A stretch of DNA of 7,475 bases, from contig JAADGY010000078.1 in NCBI GenBank assembly GCA_013152165.1, forward strand, positions 1 to 7,475, in the 5' to 3' direction. This DNA comes from a bacterium (GTDB lineage Bacteria; Patescibacteriota; Microgenomatia; JAADGY01). Under the pieces are notes generated by a model. That model was not told the DNA's origin and ran no database searches. It was given only the letters and a program-made list of their open reading frames with translations. Of the stretch, positions 1 to 5,449 are shown one piece after another. The position numbers and the translations under genes are program-made. Positions within the stretch are counted from its first letter, which is position 1; every line of letters starts with the position of its first letter.

Positions 1-9
1 CCTGCCTTT

Positions 10-43
10 AACTCACGGAGCCTCGTTTAACGCGAGGCGAGTT
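10..43. repeat. imperfect hairpin at left edge
   Basis: Arms GCCTCG (20-25) and CGAGGC (33-38) pair around a 7-base loop. An outer pair, AACTC (10-14) with GAGTT (39-43), extends the stem, leaving five unpaired bases on the left arm. It is GC-rich in an otherwise AT-rich stretch. It could end a transcript coming from left of the window, but no T-run follows, so a terminator call is not supported. A small palindromic intergenic repeat is an equal possibility. Confidence 0.4.
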
Positions 44-77
44 TGGACACTTGGACTTTGGTCATTGGGATTTTTGT
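43..77. repeat. short heptamer-like repeat, left flank of the IS
   Basis: The motif TTGGNC/TTGGGA recurs at 43, 51, 58 and 65, a spacing of 8, 7 and 7 bases, before the pattern fades into T-rich sequence. It resembles in period and strand bias the longer tract on the other side of the transposase gene (1247-1372). No gene is seen in 1-187; the region holds this repeat, a hairpin, an AT palindrome and the ribosome binding site of the transposase. Confidence 0.45.
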
Positions 78-112
78 TTAAATTAGACGAATATGAAAGT
101 GAGAGCGAGCTG

Positions 113-137
113 TTTTTAAGCTTTTAAAGCTTAAAAA
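113..137. repeat. perfect AT-rich palindrome upstream of transposase
   Basis: The arms TTTTTAAGCTTT (113-124) and AAAGCTTAAAAA (126-137) are exact reverse complements around a single central T. It lies about 50 bases before the transposase start. It could be a protein-binding site, a subterminal transposase site, or a hairpin that limits read-through transcription into the element. The sequence alone does not choose between these. Confidence 0.5.
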
Positions 138-173
138 AGGTTTAATATGACATATATTTGTTAATTAATTAAA

Positions 174-178
174 AGGAG
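174..178 (+). promoter_or_regulatory. ribosome binding site of the transposase (AGGAG)
   Basis: AGGAG lies 9 bases before an ATG at 188-190. This is the only good Shine-Dalgarno/start pair near the gene. That ATG is in a different frame from the main transposase reading frame, which is the main evidence that the gene is frameshifted and does not start at the TTG at 234. Confidence 0.7.
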
Positions 179-187
179 AAGCTCATA

Positions 188-1217
188 ATGACTCAATTCA
201 AGAAAAAAATATTGTCCTTCCTGCGGGCAGGTCTTGCACAAACATGGATTAACCAGCTCCGGTAAACAAAGATGGTTGTGTTTAAGGTGTTTTAAAACCT
301 TCACCCACTCTCGACCTGATGTAAAACTAAGATACCAACAAAAGCTTTTCTTAACCTGGTTGTTGGGTAATAATTCACTGATTGAGATAGCTAAAAAGTC
401 TGGTAAACACGAGAGGACTTTAAGAAGGTGGTTTAAGAAAATATTAGAAGATAAAGACAGCCTCCTATTATGTTCGTCTTCTTCTCTATTTATTCAAGAA
501 CAGCCCATCGGTTTAGCAGGCCACACCCTTATCCTTGATGCTACCTATCTTAAAACTAAGGCTGTGGTCTTGATTGCTAGAGATCTCAATAAAGTTATTG
601 GTTGCAAGATTGACCAAAGAGAAAATTATCAAACCTGGTCTTTGTTTTTAAATGAACTCAAGGACAAGATTGGTATATCCAGTATTAAGATCGTGGTTAT
701 TGATGGTAAAAAGGGTTTAATCCAAGCTGTTAAGGACGTTCTAGGAGAAAGAGTGCGAATACAAAGATGTTTGTTTCATATTCATTTATTATCAAGAGTC
801 TATTTAACCTCACACCCTAAAACTCAGGCAGGTTATCAATTAAAAAGACTTATTCATCAACTATTTAAGATCAAGACCAAAGCTTCTATGAGTAGGTGGT
901 TGATAAGCTTCTTTTCCTGGTTGGTCAGATATACTGACTTTCTTCAAGAAAAGACCTACCACCCGATTAAAAGAACCATTACAGGTAAAAAAGTTTGGTA
1001 TTACAAACACAAGAAGCTAAGATCAGCTTTTAACTTGATAAAGCACGCCCTGCCTTACTTGTTTACCTTTCTTGATTATCCAGGTACACCCAAAACCACA
1101 AATCATCTTGAGGGGGGAGTTAATGCTAGGCTTAAGGAACTGATTTATCGGCACAGGGGTTTGGCGTTTGAAAAGCAAAAGATATTAATTAGATTATTTC
1201 TACAATCAAGAATGTAA
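188..1217 (+). CDS. IS256-family (IS1249-like) transposase, apparent frameshift near its start
   Basis: DDE transposase that would cut and rejoin the ends of its own element. The main frame is open from 192 and is usually read from a TTG at 234 (327 aa). Numbered from there, it shows the second half of a zinc ribbon (CLRC, C16/C19), a helix-turn-helix-like region at about 45-70, D102 (LILDATYL), D157 (VVIDGKKGL) followed by a C179-x2-H182 motif, and E293 in TTNHLEGGVNARLKEL. The last motif resembles the IS1249 subgroup. The first zinc knuckle, YCPSCG, lies upstream of the TTG (codons 210-227) in the same frame, but that frame has no start codon after its stop at 189-191. The ATG at 188, with a good ribosome binding site, reads MTQFKKK and would join YCPSCG exactly if one A were missing from the run at 203-209. 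As written it gives only 25 codons, ending at 263-265. The gene is therefore broken, mis-assembled by one base, or expressed by slippage. It is AT-richer than the minus-strand genes. Confidence 0.8.
203..209 (+). other. A7 run, site of the apparent transposase frameshift
   Basis: Seven consecutive A lie six codons into the frame that starts at ATG 188. Losing one A, or a +1/-2 shift, fuses this frame to the transposase frame. Eleven bases downstream is a small inverted repeat, CCTGCGGGCAGG (220-231), which could form a 4-bp stem with a 4-base loop. Homopolymer runs like this are prone to mutation, to assembly error and to polymerase slippage. Confidence 0.6.
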
Positions 1218-1246
1218 AAAATCCCACACAAAATGTCCATTAGCTC

Positions 1247-1372
1247 GTGATTTGGAATTTCTTATCTTATTACTTTTAACTTGTGCTTTTGCCTTTTGAC
1301 CCTTGCCCTTTGACTTATTTTAATCTTATTACTTCTTACCTATTACTTATTAGTTATTTTTAACTTACTTTC
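1247..1372. repeat. degenerate heptamer tract, about 18 units
   Basis: Cutting the plus strand every 7 bases from 1247 keeps a consistent phase to 1372. Units such as TTGACTT, ACTTATT and AGTTATT share a pyrimidine-rich pattern that usually ends in TT, although no two stretches are identical. The tract fills the gap between the transposase stop (1217) and the antiporter stop (1371-1373), overlapping the latter by two bases. It contains no gene or clear terminator hairpin. It is too short in period and too degenerate for a CRISPR array. Confidence 0.6.
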
Positions 1373-3089
1373 ACTGACTCCTCACAATCCCATGCTCGAT
1401 CCGCAGTCGATGGATGTTTTTATCCACATTTCCTCTAAACCCAAACAAATCGGCCAGCTTCCTAACCGCATACACCCCGGCTTCAAACTCCGGCTGAATA
1501 ATTACATCCGCCCCCAAGGCTCTCAGCTTCGGCTGGTCTATTTCCCTATGCGTCCGGCACAAAATCTTGACTTTGGGATTTAATGATCGGCTGTTAACAA
1601 TTACCTGCGACTGCGTATAAAAATCCGGAATGGCGATCACCACTGCCCTAGCATAATCGACTTGGGCATAATCCAAAATCTCCCGGCTTGATGGATCGCC
1701 GTAAACAACCGGGATCGAAGCCGCCTCCAGCCGCTTAATCACTTCTTTGTTGTAATCAATTACCACAAAATCAATATTATTAAGCTGCAGGGCTCGACCG
1801 ATATACCGCCCCATTCGGCCATAGCCGCAGATCACCACATGATTTTTAAACGGCAGCTCTCGACCAAACTTTTCCCATCGATAATCTGGAAATAAATAAA
1901 AGGCTACTTTAGGCAGACGCCGCTTCATTATGCCGGCCACCCAATCATAAAAAGAAGCCGCTCCATTAAACAAAACCGGCGTCAACAAAATCGTCATCAA
2001 CGTCACCGCCACAATAATCGAATAGCTATAATTGCTGATTAAACCCGACCTTAATCCCTCCTGAGCCAAGATAAAACCAAACTCTCCCACCTGGACCAGC
2101 CCCACCCCCACCAAAAAAGCCACTTTCGAATGATAGCCAAAATAAACCGTCAGGCCAAAAATCAAAAGCATCTTAAACAGCATCACCAGCACCGTCAAGC
2201 CGCCGATTAATCCCAAATAACCAAGCCAGCTGGTTGGATTGGAGTTAATCGCCAAAGTCAAAAAGAAAATGGTGATAAACAAATCCCTTAACGGCCTTAT
2301 CTCGGCAAAAACCGCATGCGACTCTACCGTCGTTGAAATCAATAACCCGGCAATAAAGGCCCCGATAGCAAACGACATCCCCAGCGAATAAGTAAAAAAG
2401 GCCGCCGCCAAAGACAAGGACACCACAAAAAGCAGCAGCACTTCCCGGCTGTTAAACGAAGCAATCCAATCCGTTAGCTTGGGCACTATCTTTTTGGCCA
2501 AAACCAGCACCACATACAAAACCACAATACTGCGGCCCAGCGACGGGATAACCTGCGACCAGCCGGCGCTTTCGGCCTTGGCAAAAGATGGAATCAAAAT
2601 CATCATCGGCAAAACCGCCAAATCCTGCAAAAGCAGCCAGCCAACCATAATCTGCCCCGGCAGGCTCAGCAGCTCGCCCCTGTCAGACAATATTTTTATG
2701 ACCACCGCCGTTGACGACAAAGAAAAAGCCGCCGCTATATAGAACCCATCGCCAAAAGAAAAGCCCAAAAACGGCAAAATCATCAACATTACCGCCAGCA
2801 CCGCTGTGATCTGAACAATCCCTCCCCATAAAACCACATTTTTAACTTTTCTAAACCGATCAAATGAAAACTCCAACCCCAACGTAAACATTAAAAACGC
2901 CACTCCTATATCAGCTATCACTTCCAACGAATGCCAATCAAAAAATTTAACCGGCAAAAAAGAAAACAACAAACCCATAGCCAGATAGCCCAAAATCAAC
3001 GGCTGCTTCAACCGCTTAGCTATAACACCGCCGACCAAGGCCAAAACCGTCAGCATGACCAAATCAAAAGCTAAACCCAAATCCTGCAT
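1371..3089 (-). CDS. Kef-type monovalent cation/proton antiporter (CPA2) with a TrkA-N domain
   Basis: Predicted inner-membrane antiporter of the CPA2 family, exchanging K+ or Na+ for protons, with a cytoplasmic nucleotide-sensing domain. Residues 1 to about 385 form a dozen or so hydrophobic segments. They include the family motif LLLQDLAVLP (Q155, D156, the likely ion-binding Asp) and SFAIGAFIAGLLIS (239-252). Residues 417 to about 535 form a Rossmann-type TrkA-N (RCK) domain with CGYGRMG (421-427) and D445 at the end of the second strand, typical of NAD(H) binding. The remaining C-terminal tail is short and no TrkA-C domain is evident. The length of 572 aa is close to KefB/KefC. The ATG at 3087-3089 lacks a clear Shine-Dalgarno; a second in-frame ATG at 3054-3056 is no better. 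The gene is 117 bp downstream of the pseudouridine synthase, on the same strand, and converges with the transposase. Ion specificity cannot be read from the sequence. Confidence 0.9.
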   Translation of the reverse strand: MQDLGLAFDLVMLTVLALVGGVIAKRLKQPLILGYLAMGLLFSFLPVKFFDWHSLEVIADIGVAFLMFTLGLEFSFDRFRKVKNVVLWGGIVQITAVLAVMLMILPFLGFSFGDGFYIAAAFSLSSTAVVIKILSDRGELLSLPGQIMVGWLLLQDLAVLPMMILIPSFAKAESAGWSQVIPSLGRSIVVLYVVLVLAKKIVPKLTDWIASFNSREVLLLFVVSLSLAAAFFTYSLGMSFAIGAFIAGLLISTTVESHAVFAEIRPLRDLFITIFFLTLAINSNPTSWLGYLGLIGGLTVLVMLFKMLLIFGLTVYFGYHSKVAFLVGVGLVQVGEFGFILAQEGLRSGLISNYSYSIIVAVTLMTILLTPVLFNGAASFYDWVAGIMKRRLPKVAFYLFPDYRWEKFGRELPFKNHVVICGYGRMGRYIGRALQLNNIDFVVIDYNKEVIKRLEAASIPVVYGDPSSREILDYAQVDYARAVVIAIPDFYTQSQVIVNSRSLNPKVKILCRTHREIDQPKLRALGADVIIQPEFEAGVYAVRKLADLFGFRGNVDKNIHRLRIEHGIVRSQ

Positions 3090-3206
3090 ATAATATTAGC
3101 TTATCAAAAAAACCAGCAGAGGGGAATAGCTTGGCACATCAAATATACAGCCCGGGCCCGCCTCCGTCAGAATAATCAAGCAACCTTTTAAATTACAACA
3201 TTACTA
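3090..3206 (-). other. 117-bp intergenic spacer with GC-rich palindrome
   Basis: This spacer separates the pseudouridine synthase stop from the antiporter start. It carries GCCCGGGC (3150-3157) followed by CGCCTCCGTCAG, a GC-rich patch in AT-rich surroundings. No T-run follows on the minus strand, so a rho-independent terminator is not supported. The patch may be part of a palindromic intergenic repeat or lie in the antiporter leader. AT-rich sequence just before 3089 could hold a promoter, but no convincing -35/-10 pair was found. Confidence 0.35.
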
Positions 3207-3920
3207 TCATTTGTTTTCCAGTTTTTCCAAAACATTCCTTAAATCCACCGGCAGTTTGCTTTCAAATTGAACATATTTTTTACTTGATGGGTGCCTGAAA
3301 CTTATTTGAGCTGCATGCAAAAAGATCCTTTTGGTAATCTCTTGGTCTATCTGGATATTCTTCCGGCCGGCATACACGCTATCCCCCACCACTGGATGAT
3401 CGATGTATCTAAAATGTACTCGAATTTGATGTGTTCGGCCCGTCCTTGGCCTAACCTCCACCAACGAAAACGCCTGGCCTTTATACCAAAAACTTTCTAT
3501 CAATTTATAAGCCGTCATCGACTCCCGGCCGCCGATAAAAACCGAAAACTTTCTTTTATTAAGCGGGTGCCGCCTAATCGGCGCTTCTATCACCCCCTCT
3601 TCCGGCACCAAACCATGGACCAAGGTAATATACTTTTTCTTCACCCGCCTTTCCTTAAACTCCGCCAACAGAAACTTCAAAGCCTCAGGCGTCCGCCCGA
3701 CCACCAAGACTCCGCTTGTATCCTTATCCAACCGGTGGGCCAGCCCGCTTCTTGACCTAAACGCCTCATCAGACCACTTGCCGGCATCGATTATGCCTTC
3801 TTCTTCCAAAATATCCTGCAGGCTTTTGCCTTTCACCGAAGCCGCCCGGTTAACCACCAAGCCGCTGGGCTTGTCGATTACCGCTATGTACTCATCATAA
3901 TAGATAATTTTTACCTTCAA
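3207..3920 (-). CDS. RluA-family RNA pseudouridine synthase
   Basis: Converts specific uridines in rRNA or tRNA to pseudouridine in the cytoplasm. The catalytic motif HRLDKDTSG is at 62-70, with D65 as the nucleophile. Other family blocks are DKPSGLVV (16-23), RPRTGRTHQIRVHF (157-170), HPVVGD and IFLHA. There is no N-terminal S4 RNA-binding domain; the protein begins directly at the catalytic domain, giving 237 aa against about 300 for RluC/RluD with S4. The start is a TTG at 3918-3920, supported by a perfect AAGGAGGT five bases upstream. The gene overlaps the end of lspA by 26 bases. Its place after lspA matches ylyB in Bacillus subtilis. The target uridine cannot be deduced, so no specific rlu symbol is given. 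Confidence 0.9.
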   Translation of the reverse strand: MKVKIIYYDEYIAVIDKPSGLVVNRAASVKGKSLQDILEEEGIIDAGKWSDEAFRSRSGLAHRLDKDTSGVLVVGRTPEALKFLLAEFKERRVKKKYITLVHGLVPEEGVIEAPIRRHPLNKRKFSVFIGGRESMTAYKLIESFWYKGQAFSLVEVRPRTGRTHQIRVHFRYIDHPVVGDSVYAGRKNIQIDQEITKRIFLHAAQISFRHPSSKKYVQFESKLPVDLRNVLEKLENK

Positions 3921-4287
3921 ACCATACCTCCTTAATCAGCCACAAACTGCCTGCCACTATCATCATATCAGCCAAATTAAAACTTAAAAACCCCAGATGC
4001 AGCCAGTCAACCACCCCGCCGTAAGCCAATCTATCCCATATATTCGACACCCCGCCGGCCACCACTAGCCAGCTCCAACTACTCAGCCTGGCCTTGGCCA
4101 TCAAAGCCGCCAGCAAAATCAACCCAACCAGCCGCCAATCTACACTCAACCCAAAACTAACTCCTGGATTCAACACATAAGATCCCCTAGTCATAAACCA
4201 CCACTTAAGAACCCGATCAATAACCAGCACCGCCAACACCAACCTTAATCGATTACTTGGCTTTGGCCGCTTGTCTTTCACACTCAA
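3895..4287 (-). CDS. lspA: lipoprotein signal peptidase (signal peptidase II)
   Basis: Membrane aspartyl protease that removes the signal peptide from lipoproteins after Lgt has modified the lipobox cysteine. Family motifs are all present: IDRVLKWW (D24), NPGVSFG (40-46), GGVSNIWDR with catalytic D85, VVDWL, and FNLAD with catalytic D107. About four hydrophobic segments are visible. At 130 aa or less it is shorter than the usual 150-170 aa, mainly through a short loop between the two catalytic aspartates and a short C-terminus. The start is uncertain. The longest frame begins at TTG 4285-4287, overlaps the DksA-like gene by 35 bases and has no Shine-Dalgarno. A TTG at 4234-4236 lies six bases after AAGG, just past the upstream stop, and would give 113 aa that still include D24. 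It follows lgt in the same operon, one gene apart. Confidence 0.92.
   Translation of the reverse strand: MSVKDKRPKPSNRLRLVLAVLVIDRVLKWWFMTRGSYVLNPGVSFGLSVDWRLVGLILLAALMAKARLSSWSWLVVAGGVSNIWDRLAYGGVVDWLHLGFLSFNLADMMIVAGSLWLIKEVWFEGKNYLL
3926..3933 (-). promoter_or_regulatory. strong Shine-Dalgarno deciding a TTG start
   Basis: On the minus strand AAGGAGGT is followed by five bases and then TTG (3918-3920), the start of the pseudouridine synthase. An ATG directly abutting the Shine-Dalgarno (3923-3925) opens only a two-codon frame, ATG GTT TGA, and is too close to be used normally. The site lies inside the lspA coding region, which indicates translational coupling. Confidence 0.75.
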
Positions 4288-4624
4288 TGCACAAACTTGC
4301 TACCGGATTAACCGCCAACCGATCAGTGTTGATCATCTTGCCGCATTTTTGGCAAAAGCCATACCTGCCTTTCTCTATCCGCTCCAGCGTTTCATCCAAC
4401 TGCTTCAACGATGTCACAATCTGATTTTTCAGCGCCACCACCTGATCATGCTCATTGCTTTCATAACTATCCTCTCCCACCTCATTCTCATTTGCCCGAT
4501 CCGGTTGATTATATGGATCAGATGCCTCCAACTCTTCTAATTGATGCACCAGCTCTTCTCTTTGGGCTCTTAAATACTCTTCCAACGGCTTTAAAATCTT
4601 AACAGGGTATCTCTTAAAACTCAT
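4253..4624 (-). CDS. DksA/TraR-family zinc-finger protein
   Basis: Small cytoplasmic protein of the DksA/TraR family; members bind RNA polymerase in its secondary channel and alter promoter use, though here that role is inferred. A helical, charged N-terminal region (about 10-35 and 60-86) is likely a coiled coil, separated by an acidic stretch (ENEVGEDSYESNEHD). The C-terminal zinc finger has FCQKC (C91, C94) and LCIEC (C112, C115). The length of 123 aa fits the short YlyA/YteA-like group better than E. coli DksA (151 aa), and the exact tip residues of DksA are not clearly conserved. The start ATG overlaps the lgt stop as ATGA, and AGGAGG (4628-4633) lies three bases upstream, inside lgt, so translation is probably coupled. 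It stands directly before lspA, as ylyA does in Bacillus subtilis. Confidence 0.88.
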   Translation of the reverse strand: MSFKRYPVKILKPLEEYLRAQREELVHQLEELEASDPYNQPDRANENEVGEDSYESNEHDQVVALKNQIVTSLKQLDETLERIEKGRYGFCQKCGKMINTDRLAVNPVASLCIECERQAAKAK

Positions 4625-5448
4625 TTGCCTCCTTTTTTAATCAGCTTAACTTTTTTAATACTTGGCAGCCTTTTTAATTGTATCAAATTCATTGTTTTAA
4701 ACCAACCTGCCCACCAGCCAAACACCGCTGCGCTGGCCAGTCCAATCGCCAGCCAAATATAAAACTGCCAGCCCAAACCCAATAAGCCGCCCTCGATCGG
4801 CTGCCGCCATGCCTCTACAAAAAAAGCCCGCCCTACCCCATACACCCACATCCCCAGCCAAAAAACAAATCCCGGCCGGCCGCTTTTGTACCATTTTAAA
4901 CTCTTAAACCTCAACCGCCACTTCCTAACCAGGCCAATAAACACCAGCACCAGCACCAAATGATAAAGACTTACAACATGCCTGGCTCCATCAAACCCAA
5001 TCACCGGCCAGCCCAAATTAAAGAAAGCCTCCCGCCCTACCCAACAACTGCCGCCCCAACAAGCCAGCGACAGCCAAAACAAAAACAAAAAACAACTCCA
5101 CATAACCACATCTAAAAACTGCCAAACTTCCAAATCATCCTTGCCGGCCTGGTACCAATTCAACAGCCAAAAAGCCAGCCACACTACCCAGCCTGCAACG
5201 CCTGGATGGCTTCCCCAATCAAAAAAACTCTGCCAGCCGGCTCCGTTTATCAAAAGCCAGGCCAGCCGGCCAATAATCACCGACCAAACCAAAGACTTGA
5301 TCACTACCGCAAACACCAAATCCTCATCCCAACTGGTATGCTGCAGCTCTTTCCATAAGACAAAGCCGGTCAACAATATGCCGATCATTACCAAAAATCC
5401 AAAGGAAAAGATATACAAAGACCCTAACTGGCCCAAAAGATATGGCAT
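4621..5448 (-). CDS. lgt: divergent prolipoprotein diacylglyceryl transferase
   Basis: Probable inner-membrane enzyme transferring diacylglycerol from phosphatidylglycerol to the lipobox cysteine of prolipoproteins. About seven hydrophobic segments are present. Recognisable blocks, numbered from the ATG at 5446-5448, are IIGRLAWLL (58-66), DWGSHPGVAG with H81 at the place of the SFHGG histidine, HVVSLYH (157-163) in place of HPTQLYE, and VYGVGRAFFVEAWR (182-195) with the conserved late Arg (R187) and Glu (E192). The central GRIGNFxNGE block is replaced by LACWGGSCWVGRE, so the usual Arg there is missing. The protein is notably rich in tryptophan. The ATG at 5448 follows the proS stop by one base and has AAGG nine bases upstream. 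An alternative TTG at 5464-5466 would overlap proS and adds six residues that fit the family less well. The lspA gene two positions downstream supports the assignment. Confidence 0.78.
   Translation of the reverse strand: MPYLLGQLGSLYIFSFGFLVMIGILLTGFVLWKELQHTSWDEDLVFAVVIKSLVWSVIIGRLAWLLINGAGWQSFFDWGSHPGVAGWVVWLAFWLLNWYQAGKDDLEVWQFLDVVMWSCFLFLFWLSLACWGGSCWVGREAFFNLGWPVIGFDGARHVVSLYHLVLVLVFIGLVRKWRLRFKSLKWYKSGRPGFVFWLGMWVYGVGRAFFVEAWRQPIEGGLLGLGWQFYIWLAIGLASAAVFGWWAGWFKTMNLIQLKRLPSIKKVKLIKKGGK
4628..4633 (-). promoter_or_regulatory. Shine-Dalgarno of the DksA-like gene
   Basis: AGGAGG on the minus strand, three bases before the ATG at 4622-4624 and inside the last codons of lgt. Together with the ATGA overlap it indicates coupled translation of the two genes. 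Confidence 0.65.
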
Positions 5449-5449
5449 A

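Larger units (their letters stand above)
43..1239 (+). mobile_element. putative IS256-family (IS1249-like) insertion sequence, ends not resolved
   Basis: One transposase gene fills most of this AT-rich segment, as expected of a simple insertion sequence. Possible terminal inverted repeats are weak. TGGGATTTTT at 66-75 is matched by its complement at 1217-1226, and GGAC at 53-56 by GTCC at 1235-1238 with one base of offset; the right copy overlaps the transposase stop codon. The left match lies inside a heptamer repeat, so it may be chance. No target-site duplication was found, and the outer limits are therefore approximate. Confidence 0.4.

Noticed and set aside
188..265. Separate 25-codon small protein
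   Set aside because: It is better explained as the start of the transposase before the one-base frameshift, since its first seven codons join the zinc ribbon when one A is removed.
1247..1372. CRISPR array
   Set aside because: The repeat period is 7 bases with degenerate units and no spacers; no cas genes are present.
3140..3206. Rho-independent terminator after the pseudouridine synthase
   Set aside because: The GC-rich palindrome is not followed by a T-run on the minus strand.
3291..3755. 154-codon plus-strand frame opposite the pseudouridine synthase
   Set aside because: It is antisense to the catalytic core of a well-supported gene, and its composition reflects that gene read backwards.
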